From assembly GCF_000770925.1 (NCBI RefSeq), contig NZ_JDTK01000004.1:79890-143889 (forward strand): a stretch of 64,000 nucleotides of DNA, written 5' to 3'. The position numbers and the translations under genes are program-made. Shown in pieces: positions 50,738 to 60,339 of the stretch (positions are counted from its first letter, which is position 1; each line of letters starts with the position of its first letter). The notes under the pieces were generated by a model. That model worked only from the letters and a program-made list of their open reading frames with translations, did not search any database and had not been told where the DNA came from. This stretch comes from Bifidobacterium ruminantium DSM 6489. Lineage in GTDB: Bacteria; Actinomycetota; Actinomycetes; Actinomycetales; Bifidobacteriaceae.

Positions 50738-51961
50738 ATGGCACAAACTCAGGAAATCAATATCCCCGTCGCGGATCCGTCCGATCCGTACGCGAACCCG
50801 GCGGCCATGCCGTCGTCCGCGGATCGCGCGCCGCGCTCCTTCGATGTGGGCGCGTTCGCCAAGCCGGATCGCAGGCAGGAGGATTGGCGGTACACTCCGG
50901 TGGAACGCATCGAGGAGTTCTTCGATACGTTCGAACCATCCGATGAGACGCAGGTAACCGTTTCCATGATCGATGGTTCGCCCTTTGCCGATGGCGTCAG
51001 CTATGTCGAAGGCAAAGTGGGGGATGCCGGAACGGGCATCGTCTCCAAACCGAACGACCGCGTGTCCGTCATCGAGTGGAATGCGGGTCGACGGGCCGGC
51101 ATTCTGCACATCGATGGCGAGATCGGCCAGCCGGTGCTCGTCAAGGTGCATGGCGCGGGCATGGATCTTGACGCATTCCACCTGTCGATCATCGCTTCGG
51201 ACCGCGCCCATGCCGACGTGGTCGTGGAGCACGATGGAGACGCACGTCTCGCGGAGGGTGTGGAAATCGAAACCGGCAAGGATTCGCATGTCTCCACAAC
51301 CTTCATCCAGGAATGGGGCAAGGCATCCAAGCATGTCGGCAATCAGCGCATCCATGTCGGAAAGGGAGCCTCCCTGCGTCACTCGGTGGTGACGCTTGGC
51401 GGCGATGTGGTGCGTATCCGCATGGATCAGGACTTCGGCGGCGAACAGGGAGAGCTCAACATGCTCGGCATCTACTTCGTCGATCCGGGCGAGCACATCG
51501 AGCATCGCACTATGGTGGTGCACAACCATCCCGAATGCAAGAGCCGTGTGGTCTACAAGGGCGCGCTTGACGGCAAAGGCGCGCATTCCACGTGGGTCGG
51601 CAACGCGTTGATCGAGCCGACAGCTCCAGGCACCGACTCGTATGAGCTCAACCGCAATCTGGTGCTCACCCCGGGTGCCATCGCCGATTCCGAACCGAAT
51701 CTGGAAATCGAGAACGGCAATATCGTCGGTGCCGGACATGCGTCCTCCGTTGGACGGTTCGATGATGAGGAACTGTTCTATCTCGAATCGCGCGGCATTC
51801 CGGAGACTGAGGCCCGCAAGCTCGTGGTGCGTGGCTTCTTTGGCGAACTCGTCGAGGAAATCGGCATTCCGGCGATTGCCGAACACCTCATGGCCGTCAT
51901 CGACAAACGCCTGGCACGTGGCGAGAACGACGCGATCGCACAGGTTTTGGAAGAGAAATAA
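50738..51961 (+). CDS. sufD: Fe-S cluster assembly protein SufD
   Basis: Partner of SufB in the SufBC2D complex. 407 residues. It shares the beta-helix core and the C-terminal HASSVGRFDDEELFYLESRG and RKLVVRGFFGELVEEI with SufB, and has HRTMVVHNHPECKSRVVYKG, which contains the His conserved in SufD. It begins 5 bases after sufB and has a poor ribosome site, so translation is probably coupled. Confidence 0.95.
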   Translation: MAQTQEINIPVADPSDPYANPAAMPSSADRAPRSFDVGAFAKPDRRQEDWRYTPVERIEEFFDTFEPSDETQVTVSMIDGSPFADGVSYVEGKVGDAGTGIVSKPNDRVSVIEWNAGRRAGILHIDGEIGQPVLVKVHGAGMDLDAFHLSIIASDRAHADVVVEHDGDARLAEGVEIETGKDSHVSTTFIQEWGKASKHVGNQRIHVGKGASLRHSVVTLGGDVVRIRMDQDFGGEQGELNMLGIYFVDPGEHIEHRTMVVHNHPECKSRVVYKGALDGKGAHSTWVGNALIEPTAPGTDSYELNRNLVLTPGAIADSEPNLEIENGNIVGAGHASSVGRFDDEELFYLESRGIPETEARKLVVRGFFGELVEEIGIPAIAEHLMAVIDKRLARGENDAIAQVLEEK

Positions 51962-51979
51962 ACGTCAGGAGCAAATACC

Positions 51980-52759
51980 ATGTCAACCCTTGAAATCAAA
52001 GACCTATACGCACACGTCGAAACCAAGGACGGCATCAAGCCGATCCTCAAAGGCGTGAACCTGACCGTGAATTCCGGCGAGACCCATGCCATCATGGGAC
52101 CCAATGGCTCCGGCAAATCTACATTGGCATATACGCTGGCCGGACATCCCAAGTACATCGTTGATTCCGGACAGGTACTGCTCGACGGTGAGGACATCCT
52201 CAAGATGACTCCGGACGAGCGCGCCAAGGCGGGCATATTCCTGGCCATGCAGTACCCGGTCGAAGTGCCGGGCGTGTCCATGACCAACTTCCTGCGCACC
52301 GCCAAAACCGAAGTGGACGGCAAGGCGCCGGCCATCCGTACGTGGACGAAGGAACTGTCCGAAGCCATGAAGCGGCTCAAGATGGATCCGAAGTTCGCCA
52401 CCCGCTCCGTGAACGAAGGGTTCTCCGGCGGCGAGAAGAAGCGTGCCGAGGTTCTGCAGCTGGAGCTGCTCAAGCCGAAGTTCGCCATTCTCGACGAGAC
52501 CGACTCCGGCCTTGACGTCGACGCGCTGCGCATCGTCTCCGAAGGTGTGAACCGTGCCAAGGAGGCCAATCAGTTCGGCATCCTCATGGTCACGCACTAC
52601 ACCCGTATCCTGCGCTACATCAAGCCGGACATCGTGCATGTGTTCGCCGATGGGCATTTCATCAAGACTGGCGGTCCCGAACTCGCCGACGAGCTTGAGG
52701 AAACCGGTTATGACGCGTACCTGCCGGAAGGCTCCGATTCGGAAAGCGCATTGGCATGA
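51980..52759 (+). CDS. sufC: Fe-S cluster assembly ATPase SufC
   Basis: ABC-type ATPase that drives conformational change in SufBD. 259 residues. Walker A GPNGSGKSTLAYTLAG, signature FSGGEKKRAEVLQLELL, Walker B FAILDETDSGLDVDALRIV and H-loop VTHYTRIL. ATG 51980 is preceded by CAGGAG. Its stop overlaps the start of sufS by four bases (ATGA). Confidence 0.97.
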   Translation: MSTLEIKDLYAHVETKDGIKPILKGVNLTVNSGETHAIMGPNGSGKSTLAYTLAGHPKYIVDSGQVLLDGEDILKMTPDERAKAGIFLAMQYPVEVPGVSMTNFLRTAKTEVDGKAPAIRTWTKELSEAMKRLKMDPKFATRSVNEGFSGGEKKRAEVLQLELLKPKFAILDETDSGLDVDALRIVSEGVNRAKEANQFGILMVTHYTRILRYIKPDIVHVFADGHFIKTGGPELADELEETGYDAYLPEGSDSESALA

Positions 52760-54030
52760 CCGATTTCGCAGCGATCCGCAGCCAATTTCCGATTCTCGAT
52801 CAGGAGATCCACGGTCATCCGCTGGTGTATCTGGATTCTGCGGCGACCTCGCAGAAGCCGCAATGCGTGATTGACGCCGAGGCGGAGTTCTACCGCACCA
52901 TCAACGCCGGTGTGCATCGTGGCGCCCATGAGCTTGCTGCGCGCAGCACCATGGCGTTCGAGCAGGCCCGCGCCAAAGTCGCCAAGCTGGTCGGCGCAAA
53001 TTCGGCGGAGGGTGAAGAGGAGATCGTCGTCACCTCCGGCGCCACCGCAGGACTGAACCTGTTGGCCACCGCATTCGGCAACGCGTCGCTTGGACGTGGG
53101 GGAGAGACCGCCAAGCGTTTCGCGTTGAAACCGGGCGATGAGATCGTCGTCACCAAGGCGGAACACCATTCCGTGCTGCTGCCGTTCCAGGAACTCGCCA
53201 TGCGCACCGGCGCCACGCTCAAATGGATCGATCTGGATGATGAGGGCCGCGTCCGTTCCGACACCGCCGATGAGGTGATCACCGACCGTACGAAGATCGT
53301 CGCTGTGACGCATGTGGGCAACACCACAGGTGCGATTACTGACATCGCTCCGATCGTGCGGCGTGCCCACGAGGTCGGCGCGGTGTTCGTGCTTGACGCA
53401 TGCCAGTCCGTGCCGCATCTCAAAGTCGATTTCCATGCCATGGACGTCGATTTCGCCGCGTGGAGTGCCCATAAGATGTACGGTCCGACCGGCGTGGGCT
53501 TCCTGTACGGCAAGCGCGACATGCTTGAGGCGCTGCCTCCGGCGAATTTCGGCGGATCCATGGTGGAGCTGGCGTGGATGGACAAGGAGGCACAGTACAT
53601 GGAGCCTCCGGCGCGCTTCGAAGCAGGCACACAACCGGTGGCGCAGGTCGTGGCGGCCGGCGTCGCCGCCGAATGGCTGATGAACATCGGCATGGAGAAT
53701 CTTGAAGCGCATGAGCGAACCATCACCGACGAGCTGCTCAAGATGGGAGACATCGAGGGAATCCGTATCCTCGGACCCCGCTCCAACGAGAACCGCATCG
53801 GTACCGTCGCGTTCGAAGTCGAAGGCGTGCATCCGCACGACGTCGGCCAGTTCATCGACGCGCAGGGAATCGCCATCCGCGTCGGCCACCATTGTGCACA
53901 GCCCGTGCATCGTCATTTCGGCGTGTATGCCTCCAACCGCGCGTCCAGCGGCATCTACAATTCGGTCGAAGACGCGCAGGCCCTCATCGAGGCGCTTGGC
54001 AAGGTCCGTCCGTTCTTTGAGGTCAGGTGA
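52756..54030 (+). CDS. sufS: Cysteine desulfurase SufS
   Basis: PLP enzyme that takes sulfur from cysteine for cluster assembly. 424 residues, class V aminotransferase fold. Marks are VYLDSAATSQKPQCVID, HRGAHELAARST, VTSGATAGLNLLA, the PLP lysine in WSAHKMYGPTGVGFLYG and the catalytic Cys in RVGHHCAQPVH. C-terminal RASSGIYNSVEDAQALIEAL is typical. ATG 52756 overlaps sufC. Sulfur is passed to SufU, encoded next. Confidence 0.97.
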   Translation: MTDFAAIRSQFPILDQEIHGHPLVYLDSAATSQKPQCVIDAEAEFYRTINAGVHRGAHELAARSTMAFEQARAKVAKLVGANSAEGEEEIVVTSGATAGLNLLATAFGNASLGRGGETAKRFALKPGDEIVVTKAEHHSVLLPFQELAMRTGATLKWIDLDDEGRVRSDTADEVITDRTKIVAVTHVGNTTGAITDIAPIVRRAHEVGAVFVLDACQSVPHLKVDFHAMDVDFAAWSAHKMYGPTGVGFLYGKRDMLEALPPANFGGSMVELAWMDKEAQYMEPPARFEAGTQPVAQVVAAGVAAEWLMNIGMENLEAHERTITDELLKMGDIEGIRILGPRSNENRIGTVAFEVEGVHPHDVGQFIDAQGIAIRVGHHCAQPVHRHFGVYASNRASSGIYNSVEDAQALIEALGKVRPFFEVR

Positions 54031-54035
54031 CGAAT

Positions 54036-54590
54036 ATGAGTGATTTCGAGATGTCCGGCGGCGATCTTGAGCAGATGTACCAGGAAGTCATTCTTGAGGC
54101 CGCGAGAAACCCGCATGGCAAGGAGCATTTCGCTCCCGATCTGGCTTCCGAAGAGTCCTCGCAAGGCGCCGAGACCACGGTGCGTGCCAATCATGAATAC
54201 TGCACGCCGGGCGAATCGCACCAATTCAACCCGACCTGCGGAGATGAGGCCACCGTGCACGCGGAGGTCTCCGATGCCGAACCGAGCACCATCGAACGGC
54301 TTGTGTGGGACGGCCACGGATGCTCCATCTCCCAGGCCAGCCTGTCCGTGATGGTGGATCTCGTCGAAGGAAAGACGGTGGACGAGGCCATGAAGCTCGC
54401 CGACACCTTCCATAAGCTCATGGAGTCCAGAGGCAAGGGATTGAATGATGAGCAGGCCGAGGATGCCTTGGATGACGGCATCGTCTTCCAGGGAGTCTCC
54501 CAATATCCGATGCGCATCAAATGCGCGTTGCTCGGCTGGGAAGGCATGAAGGACGCCGTCGCCAAGGCGTTGACGGCCAAAGAGAAGTGA
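54036..54590 (+). CDS. sufU: Zinc-dependent sulfurtransferase SufU
   Basis: IscU-like protein that accepts sulfur from SufS. 184 residues. Zn/S ligands are the Cys in FNPTCGDEATVHAEV, the Cys in DGHGCSISQASLSVM and the Cys in RIKCALLGWEGM; the insertion between the first two blocks is the SufU type rather than IscU. The N-terminus (EQMYQEVILEAARNPHG) is standard. ATG 54036 is taken, with AGGTCAGG upstream; a GTG at 54027 overlapping the sufS stop is an alternative. Confidence 0.95.
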   Translation: MSDFEMSGGDLEQMYQEVILEAARNPHGKEHFAPDLASEESSQGAETTVRANHEYCTPGESHQFNPTCGDEATVHAEVSDAEPSTIERLVWDGHGCSISQASLSVMVDLVEGKTVDEAMKLADTFHKLMESRGKGLNDEQAEDALDDGIVFQGVSQYPMRIKCALLGWEGMKDAVAKALTAKEK

Positions 54591-54684
54591 ATCCGGTTCG
54601 TCGGCCGGGAAACACCGGTGACAAACCCGATGCGACATACTACCCTTGCTCAACAGCAGCATCCATCAAGAGTCTGGAGTGATA

Positions 54685-55275
54685 ATGAGCGATACCCTGG
54701 TACCCGAACCGCAGGCGTCGGTCTTCGATTCCGTTGCCAAGGCCTTGGGCGACGATGAGGACGCGGCTCGTCGAGTCATGCTCAATCCGAATCTGGCCAA
54801 AGGATTCAAGAACGGGAAGCCGGTGGAAACCGGTACTGAAAACGGCAAACAGGATGATGCATGCGGCTGCGGTGACCATGCCGGCGCATGCGCGTGCTCC
54901 GAGTCGCAGGAAGATGACATTCCCCTGAAGGCCGTCGATGACATCGGGCGAGCCACGGCAGCCGACGTGAAGGAGGCTCTCCATCAGGTCATCGATCCGG
55001 AGCTTGGCATCGACGTTATCGACCTTGGTTTGGTCTACGGCATTGAGATTGACGAGTTGGGACGCGCCATCATCACGATGACGCTCACCACTCCCGCATG
55101 TCCGCTGACCGATCTGATCGAGGACGAATGTGCCAGCACCCTCGCCGGTCTCGTCGAGGAATTCCGTATTGATTGGACATGGCAACCGCGTTGGACCATG
55201 GACAAGATCACTCCGGAAGGGCGTGACCAGCTTGCCGCGCTTGGATTCAATTTCGATAATCTGCCGAAATACTGA
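54685..55275 (+). CDS. sufT: SufT-like metal-sulfur cluster assembly factor with Cys-rich N-terminal extension
   Basis: 196 residues. The C-terminal 100 or so are a DUF59/MIP18 domain: VKEALHQVIDPELGIDVIDL, VYGIEIDE, TLTTPACPLTDLIEDE with the functional Cys, and FRIDWTWQPRWTMDKITPEG. DUF59 proteins help iron-sulfur maturation. Unusually, about 90 residues precede the domain, including DDACGCGDHAGACACSES with Cys60, 62, 69 and 71. ATG 54685 has TGGAG upstream; a longer frame starts at 54646. A 94-base gap separates it from sufU with no clear terminator, so it probably belongs to the suf operon. Confidence 0.9.
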   Translation: MSDTLVPEPQASVFDSVAKALGDDEDAARRVMLNPNLAKGFKNGKPVETGTENGKQDDACGCGDHAGACACSESQEDDIPLKAVDDIGRATAADVKEALHQVIDPELGIDVIDLGLVYGIEIDELGRAIITMTLTTPACPLTDLIEDECASTLAGLVEEFRIDWTWQPRWTMDKITPEGRDQLAALGFNFDNLPKY

Positions 55276-55328
55276 CGGTTGTTATCCGTATCACGGTTCG
55301 GCCGGCACGATGCGGTTTTGACGTTTCA

Positions 55329-55377
55329 CATATGGAAGGGCGCACCTCCCTTGTTGGGAGGTGCGCCCTTCCATATG
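55329..55377. terminator. Bidirectional terminator between sufT and glgC
   Basis: A perfect 22-base inverted repeat (55329-55350 with 55356-55377) around a TTGTT loop, between convergent genes. Confidence 0.85.
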
Positions 55378-55386
55378 CCTTTCGTG

Positions 55387-56631
55387 TCAGTCGTCGACCA
55401 CGGTGCCCTTCGGTACCACAGTGATGCCCTCGGGCGTGACGGTGAAGCCACGAGCCAAATCATGCTCGGTGTCGATGCCGACCGTGGAATTCTCGGTCAG
55501 GACGACATTCTTGTCGAGAATCGCCTTGTAGACGCGCGCCCGACGGTTGATGACCACGCCGTCGAACAGAATCGAATCGACAACCTGCGACCACGAATGG
55601 ATGCGTACATTCGGCGACAGCACGGAATGATGCACTTCTCCACCGGAAACGATGACACCGGGGGAGACGATCGAATCGGTGGCATGCCCCAGACGGTCGT
55701 GACCCGCGTGCACGAACTTCGCAGGCGGCAGATTGCCGGACAGCGTGTAGATGGGCCATTCGGTGTTGTACAGGTTGAACTCCGGCACATAGGAGATCAG
55801 ATCCATGTGCGCGTCGTAGAACTGCTTCAGTGTGCCCACATCGCGCCAATAGGCGTGATCGGTCGGAGTGGCGCCCGGAATCTCGTTGGAATTGAAGTCG
55901 TAGACACCGGCCTCGCCCCGCGCCGCGAAATACGGTGCGATGTCGCCGCCCATGTCATGCTTCGTGTCTTCGGCTTTCTCATCCAAGGCGAGAGCCTCGA
56001 ACAGGGCGTCGGTGTTGGCCACGTAATTGCCCATGGAGGCCAGAATGGAATTCGGATCATCCGGCAGACCAGTGGTGGTCTCCGGTTTCTCCTGGAAGCT
56101 CTTGATCATGTTCGGATGCTCGGGGTCAACCTCGATGACGCCGAACTGGTTGGACTGGCTGATGGGCTGGCGGATGCCGGCCACGGTGAATTCGGCGCCG
56201 GAATCGATATGCTGCTGCACCATCTGTTGGAAATCCATGCGGTAGACGTGGTCGGCGCCGACAATTACCACAATGTCGGGCTGCACGTCCTCGATGATGT
56301 TGACCGTCTGATAGATGGCGTCCGCGGAGCCCAGGTACCAGTGCTTTCCAAGACGCTGCTGCGCAGGAACAGGGGATACGTAGTTGCCCAGCAGTGGGGA
56401 GAAGCGCCATACGGTGGAGATATGGCGATCCAGCGAATGGGACTTGTATTGGGTGAGAACCACCGTCTGCATGTAGCCGGAGTTGACTAGATTGCTCAAC
56501 GGAAAATCAATCAGACGGAACACGCCGCCGAACGGGACGGCCGGCTTGGCTCTGTCCCTGGTCAATGGCATCAGACGGGTGCCTTCACCGCCTGCCAGCA
56601 CGATGGAAAGAATCTTTGGGTTCTTTACCAT
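55387..56631 (-). CDS. glgC: Glucose-1-phosphate adenylyltransferase
   Basis: Makes ADP-glucose, the first committed step of glycogen synthesis. 414 residues. Marks are [20 protein letters not shown] (nucleotide binding), [47 protein letters not shown] and [15 protein letters not shown]; the C-terminal part is a left-handed beta helix. ATG 56631 has GGAGAGGAGT upstream; a 27-residue longer frame is unlikely. Counterpart to glgX at 4.3 kb. Confidence 0.98.
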   Translation of the reverse strand: MVKNPKILSIVLAGGEGTRLMPLTRDRAKPAVPFGGVFRLIDFPLSNLVNSGYMQTVVLTQYKSHSLDRHISTVWRFSPLLGNYVSPVPAQQRLGKHWYLGSADAIYQTVNIIEDVQPDIVVIVGADHVYRMDFQQMVQQHIDSGAEFTVAGIRQPISQSNQFGVIEVDPEHPNMIKSFQEKPETTTGLPDDPNSILASMGNYVANTDALFEALALDEKAEDTKHDMGGDIAPYFAARGEAGVYDFNSNEIPGATPTDHAYWRDVGTLKQFYDAHMDLISYVPEFNLYNTEWPIYTLSGNLPPAKFVHAGHDRLGHATDSIVSPGVIVSGGEVHHSVLSPNVRIHSWSQVVDSILFDGVVINRRARVYKAILDKNVVLTENSTVGIDTEHDLARGFTVTPEGITVVPKGTVVDD

Positions 56632-56772
56632 GGGAACTCCTCTCCGAGAGCGTCTTACGACACCGTATGCACGATCGGTCCGCTTCCTCACGAAACCGCT
56701 TACGCACACCATGATTGCATATTTTCAGCAAATAGCAAGGAGTTTTCGGCGCGAGTCATGAAAATTTGCAAT

Positions 56773-56791
56773 CTGTTTCAATGCTGTTTCA
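56773..56791. repeat. CTGTTTCA direct repeat upstream of glgC
   Basis: CTGTTTCA occurs at 56773-56780 and 56784-56791, one helical turn apart (11 bases). The second copy extends to GCTGTTTCATT, also found at 39962-39972 upstream of the amylopullulanase gene. Confidence 0.35.
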
Positions 56792-56820
56792 TTCCTCGGG
56801 ACGTTCCAGAGACTGCTACA

Positions 56821-57693
56821 TCATGCGTCGATGCGGCGGGTCGCATAGAAAGCGACGGCGCTTGAAGCCGCGACGTTCAGACTGTCCACGCCATGGCTCA
56901 TGGGAATCTTCACCGTCAGATCGGCACGGGAAATAGTATGGTGCGACAAGCCGTCGCCTTCAGTCCCGAAAATCAGCGCGAGCTTGTCGATATGATCGTC
57001 GGCGCTCTCGTCGTTGTTGAGACGACGTACCAATTCGTCGAGAGAAATGGAATCATCCTCAAGAGCCATCGCGACGGTGGTGAATCCCAGATCCCGCAAT
57101 TCCTGCATGCCGATGAATGGCCAGTAGTGCCTGTCATCTCCGCCGATACGCGTCCACGGTACCTGGAACACCGTGCCCATGGACACTCGCGCCGCACGGC
57201 GGTACAAAGGGTCGCCGCAGGAAGGGGTGACGAGCACCGCGTCCACATCGAGAGCCGCGGCGGAACGCATGAGGGCTCCGACATTCGTATGGTCGACGAT
57301 GTCCTCCATGACCGCGATGCGGTGGGCGCCACGGCAGACCTCTTCGACGCTGGGCAGCGGCCAGCGTTTCATCGCGGCCAGGGCGCCACGGTGTAGCCGA
57401 TATCCGGTGAGCTTTTTGAGCTGGTCGGGAGAGGCTACATAGACAGGGATGTCGGCTCCCCAGCGCTCGTCGATGACGTTGAATGTCTCGGACATGCCTT
57501 CGATCCACGGTTCCTCGACCAACAGGGAAATCGGTTCACGGCCCGCGGCGAGCGCCCGATCGATCACTTTGGGGGATTCGGCGATGAACAGCCCCTTGCT
57601 GGGCTCCAGCTTGTTGCGTAGCTGGATTTCCGTGAGATTCGTGTATGCCGCCACACGTTCGTCATCGATGGAGTCAAGATGGATGAACCGCAT
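56821..57693 (-). CDS. TrmH/SpoU family RNA 2'-O-methyltransferase
   Basis: 290 residues; a SPOUT-fold methyltransferase that likely modifies tRNA or rRNA ribose. An N-terminal substrate-binding domain (LEPSKGLFIAESPKVIDRAL) precedes the catalytic part, with the family motifs DHTNVGALMRSAAALDVDAV, FGTEGDGLSHHTI and VDSLNVAASSAVAFYATRR. The specific target is unknown. ATG 57693 has AGACAGG upstream. It lies downstream of the tRNA-Leu gene on the same strand, with a terminator between. Confidence 0.9.
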   Translation of the reverse strand: MRFIHLDSIDDERVAAYTNLTEIQLRNKLEPSKGLFIAESPKVIDRALAAGREPISLLVEEPWIEGMSETFNVIDERWGADIPVYVASPDQLKKLTGYRLHRGALAAMKRWPLPSVEEVCRGAHRIAVMEDIVDHTNVGALMRSAAALDVDAVLVTPSCGDPLYRRAARVSMGTVFQVPWTRIGGDDRHYWPFIGMQELRDLGFTTVAMALEDDSISLDELVRRLNNDESADDHIDKLALIFGTEGDGLSHHTISRADLTVKIPMSHGVDSLNVAASSAVAFYATRRIDA

Positions 57694-57717
57694 TGCCTGT
57701 CTTTCGCTAGATACAAG

Positions 57718-57744
57718 AAAACCCCTTGTTTCCAAGGGGTTTTT
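57718..57744 (-). terminator. Rho-independent terminator of tRNA-Leu
   Basis: On the reverse strand the stem AAAACCCCTTG pairs with CAAGGGGTTTT around a GAAA loop, immediately after the tRNA 3' end. Confidence 0.9.
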
Positions 57745-57745
57745 C

Positions 57746-57836
57746 TGGTGTCCGGAGCGGGACTTGAACCCGCACGCCTGTATAAAATAGGCACTAGCAC
57801 CTCAAGCTAGCGCGTCTACCATTCCGCCACCCGGAC
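57746..57836 (-). tRNA. tRNA-Leu (anticodon GAG)
   Basis: A class II tRNA with a long variable arm. Read on the reverse strand: acceptor GTCCGGG, anticodon arm GCTAGC/GCTAGT around TTGAGGT (anticodon GAG), variable arm TGCCTATTTTATACAGGCG, T arm GCGGG/CCCGC around TTCAAGT. The discriminator is A and CCA is encoded (57746-57748). Confidence 0.96.
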
Positions 57837-57927
57837 AGGTGCGTTGCTCACCGGCAACGAATGAAAACTATAGCAGCTTGGCGCCACGATGCAAATGTCG
57901 GCGTGTCGCAGCTTGTGTCGGGGTTTC

Positions 57928-57936
57928 TGATAGGCT
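57928..57936 (+). promoter_or_regulatory. Candidate extended -10 of a leaderless rsmE transcript
   Basis: TGATAGGCT ends eight bases before ATG 57945, without a ribosome site, as at pyrG. Confidence 0.4.
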
Positions 57937-57944
57937 CGGAAGCT

Positions 57945-58742
57945 ATGACTGATGCCCTTTTCCTGCTTGATGCGGATCATGATGACGTGCCGGTGAATAG
58001 CGACGAGATTAACGCCGGGTGGAAATTGACGCTTCCCGCGTCCGTCCGCCGGCATGCGATTCAGGTCATGCGGTTGAAGGATGGCGACGAGCTGCAGCTT
58101 TCCGATGGCAGGGGACTGCGCATCCATGCCGTGTTGCGTGACGCGCAGCAGGGCGTCGCGGAGGTGCTGCGATTCGGCAGGGAATCGCAGCCGGTCACCC
58201 GGCTCGCATTGGTGCAGGCCCTCGCCAAAACCGGTCATGACGAGCAGGCGATCGACATGGCGACGCAGATCGGCGTGGATTTGGTGGTTCCGTGGCAGGC
58301 CGATCGTTCCATTGCCAAATGGAAGGTCGGCCGCACCGATAGGAAATGGAAGCAGACGTTGGAATCCGCCACTGAGCAGTCCCGTCGGTCGTGGACGCCT
58401 CGATTGGATGATTGCGTGACCAGCAAGCAGGTGGTCGCCATGTGCAGGCGAGCCTGCGTGCATGGCGACATGGTGGTCGTGCTGCATCAGGATGCCACGA
58501 AAACCTGGAATCAGCTGGAGGCGAATATCGCCAAACTGTCAGACGCCTGTCTGCGGGACGGGCGTCCACGCACCATCTATGTGCTGGTCGGCCCGGAAGG
58601 CGGCATCAGCGATACTGAGATCGAGGCGTTCACGAAGTCCGGGGCCGAGGTGTGCGTGCTTGGAAGCAATATCCTGCGGGCGTCCGCGGCGGGTCCTGTT
58701 GCGTTGTCGTTGCTCGCGCGTGCTTTGGGGCGCTTCGTCTGA
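57945..58742 (+). CDS. rsmE: 16S rRNA (uracil-1498-N3)-methyltransferase RsmE
   Basis: Methylates U1498 in the decoding region of 16S rRNA. 265 residues, SPOUT fold with an N-terminal PUA-like domain (RRHAIQVMRLKDGDELQLSDG). Motifs of the family are LVQALAKTGHDEQAIDMATQ, GVDLVVPWQADRS, the SAM site YVLVGPEGGISDTEIEAF and LGSNILRASAAGPVALSLLA. ATG 57945 is chosen since the upstream frame runs into tRNA-flanking sequence. Followed closely by the HIT gene. Confidence 0.95.
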   Translation: MTDALFLLDADHDDVPVNSDEINAGWKLTLPASVRRHAIQVMRLKDGDELQLSDGRGLRIHAVLRDAQQGVAEVLRFGRESQPVTRLALVQALAKTGHDEQAIDMATQIGVDLVVPWQADRSIAKWKVGRTDRKWKQTLESATEQSRRSWTPRLDDCVTSKQVVAMCRRACVHGDMVVVLHQDATKTWNQLEANIAKLSDACLRDGRPRTIYVLVGPEGGISDTEIEAFTKSGAEVCVLGSNILRASAAGPVALSLLARALGRFV

Positions 58743-58836
58743 TCTCGTTTTTCGTCGGGTGAGCCGTCCGAACCGCCCCGTTCACCGCTGGTGTAGCATG
58801 GTAGCGAAGGTTTTCAATACCGATAAAAGGAGCATT

Positions 58837-59172
58837 ATGAGCGACCAGGATTGTCTGTTCTGCAAGATCATCGCCGGCGAGATTCCCAGCGAGAAGGTGT
58901 ATGAGGATGAAACCACCTACGCCTTCAAGGACATCAATCCGAAGGCCAAGGTGCATGTGCTCGTCGTTCCGCGCAAACATTACGCCAATGTGGCCGAACT
59001 CGCCCAGGCGGATCCCGCGCAGCTCGCCCATACGGCAGAAGTGGCGCAGAAGATCGCCGATCAGGAGTTCCATGGAGCGTTTCGACTGATCTTCAACACC
59101 GGAATCGATGCCGGACAGACCGTGTTCCATGTGCATGCCCATGTGCTCACCGGCGAGAAGCTTGACGAGTAG
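58837..59172 (+). CDS. HIT family protein
   Basis: 111 residues, a histidine-triad nucleotide hydrolase/transferase of the Hint group. Marks are CLFCKIIAGEIPSEKVYEDE at the N-terminus, HVLVVPRKHYANVAEL, and the catalytic HVHAHVLTGEKL. Probably hydrolyses adenosine phosphoramidates. ATG 58837 has AAAAGGAG seven bases upstream. It precedes phoH by 36 bases. Confidence 0.95.
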   Translation: MSDQDCLFCKIIAGEIPSEKVYEDETTYAFKDINPKAKVHVLVVPRKHYANVAELAQADPAQLAHTAEVAQKIADQEFHGAFRLIFNTGIDAGQTVFHVHAHVLTGEKLDE

Positions 59173-59208
59173 TCCCAAATATTTCCAACCGATATCGGAA
59201 GAGGTTCC

Positions 59209-60339
59209 GTGGCCACCACTACACGTACCATCGCGATACCCCAGCAGCTTGATCCGGTGACCGTTCTCGGTCCTGTGGACGAAGTGCTGCGGGAGGTCGA
59301 ACGGGCGTTCCCCGAACTCACCATCATTGTTCGAGGCAACCGCATCGCCATCATGTCCCATTCCAGCAAATCCGAATCGCAGGCCGCCCAGGCCGAGCAT
59401 GTGCTGGCGGACATCATCCAGGCCGCATACACCGCGCCTATGGATGCGGACACCGTGCGCCGCATGCTCGACCAGAACGTGCTTAGGAATTCGGTACGTG
59501 CGACGCGTCCCGGCCATGGACACGTGGTGGAGGAGCTGCGCATGGCCGACAGGCAGCAATCGCACGCGGCCGCCCATGACGTCGCCGCCGACCGTCGCCG
59601 TCCTCATGTTCCGGGCGTCATCACCTTCGCCCTCGGCAAGCCGGTGCGTGCCAAAACAGCCGGACAGATCGCCTATGTGAACGCCATCGAATCGCACACC
59701 ATCACCTTCGCCATCGGACCGGCCGGCACAGGCAAGACCTATCTTGCCGTGGCCAAGGCGGTGCGTGCGTTCCAGGATCGGCAGGTGCGGCGCATCATCC
59801 TGACGCGTCCGGCGGTCGAGGCTGGAGAGAACCTTGGTTTTCTGCCGGGCACGTTGAACGAAAAAGTCGATCCGTATCTACGTCCCCTGTACGACGCGCT
59901 GTCGGACATGCTCGGAGCCGACCAGCTCAAGCGCTACATGGATGACGGCACCATCGAGGTCGCGCCGCTTGCCTATATGCGCGGCCGTACGCTCAACGAC
60001 GCGTTCGTAATCCTCGACGAGGCGCAGAACACCACCGAACAGCAGATGAAGATGTTCCTGACGAGGCTCGGGTTCAATACGAAAATGGTCATCACCGGCG
60101 ATGTGACGCAGGTGGATCTGACCGTGCCGAAATCAGGTCTGGCCACCATCGAACGCATTCTTGACGGCATCGATGACATCGCCTTCGCCCATCTGAAGCC
60201 CGAGGACGTGGTCCGTCATGCGCTCGTCGGCAAAATCGTCGAAGCCTACGAGAGGCATGCGGCCATAGCCGGTGACCACAGCAGACATGGGCGTTCCACA
60301 TCATCAAGGACACCCGACATGGAAAAGGAAAGCGCGTAA
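59209..60339 (+). CDS. phoH: PhoH-like ATPase
   Basis: 376 residues. A short KH-like N-terminal part ([20 protein letters not shown]) precedes the P-loop ATPase with [19 protein letters not shown] (Walker A), [20 protein letters not shown] and [19 protein letters not shown] (Walker B). The cellular role is thought to be RNA metabolism in concert with YbeY. The start is GTG 59209, preceded by GGAAGAGG. The next gene begins directly after its stop codon. Confidence 0.95.
   Translation: MATTTRTIAIPQQLDPVTVLGPVDEVLREVERAFPELTIIVRGNRIAIMSHSSKSESQAAQAEHVLADIIQAAYTAPMDADTVRRMLDQNVLRNSVRATRPGHGHVVEELRMADRQQSHAAAHDVAADRRRPHVPGVITFALGKPVRAKTAGQIAYVNAIESHTITFAIGPAGTGKTYLAVAKAVRAFQDRQVRRIILTRPAVEAGENLGFLPGTLNEKVDPYLRPLYDALSDMLGADQLKRYMDDGTIEVAPLAYMRGRTLNDAFVILDEAQNTTEQQMKMFLTRLGFNTKMVITGDVTQVDLTVPKSGLATIERILDGIDDIAFAHLKPEDVVRHALVGKIVEAYERHAAIAGDHSRHGRSTSSRTPDMEKESA

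Noticed and set aside
53850..53990. Loss of the SufS catalytic Cys (Asn before RAS in SufS)
   Set aside because: The catalytic Cys is the one in GHHCAQP, which is present; the position before RAS is not the active-site Cys.
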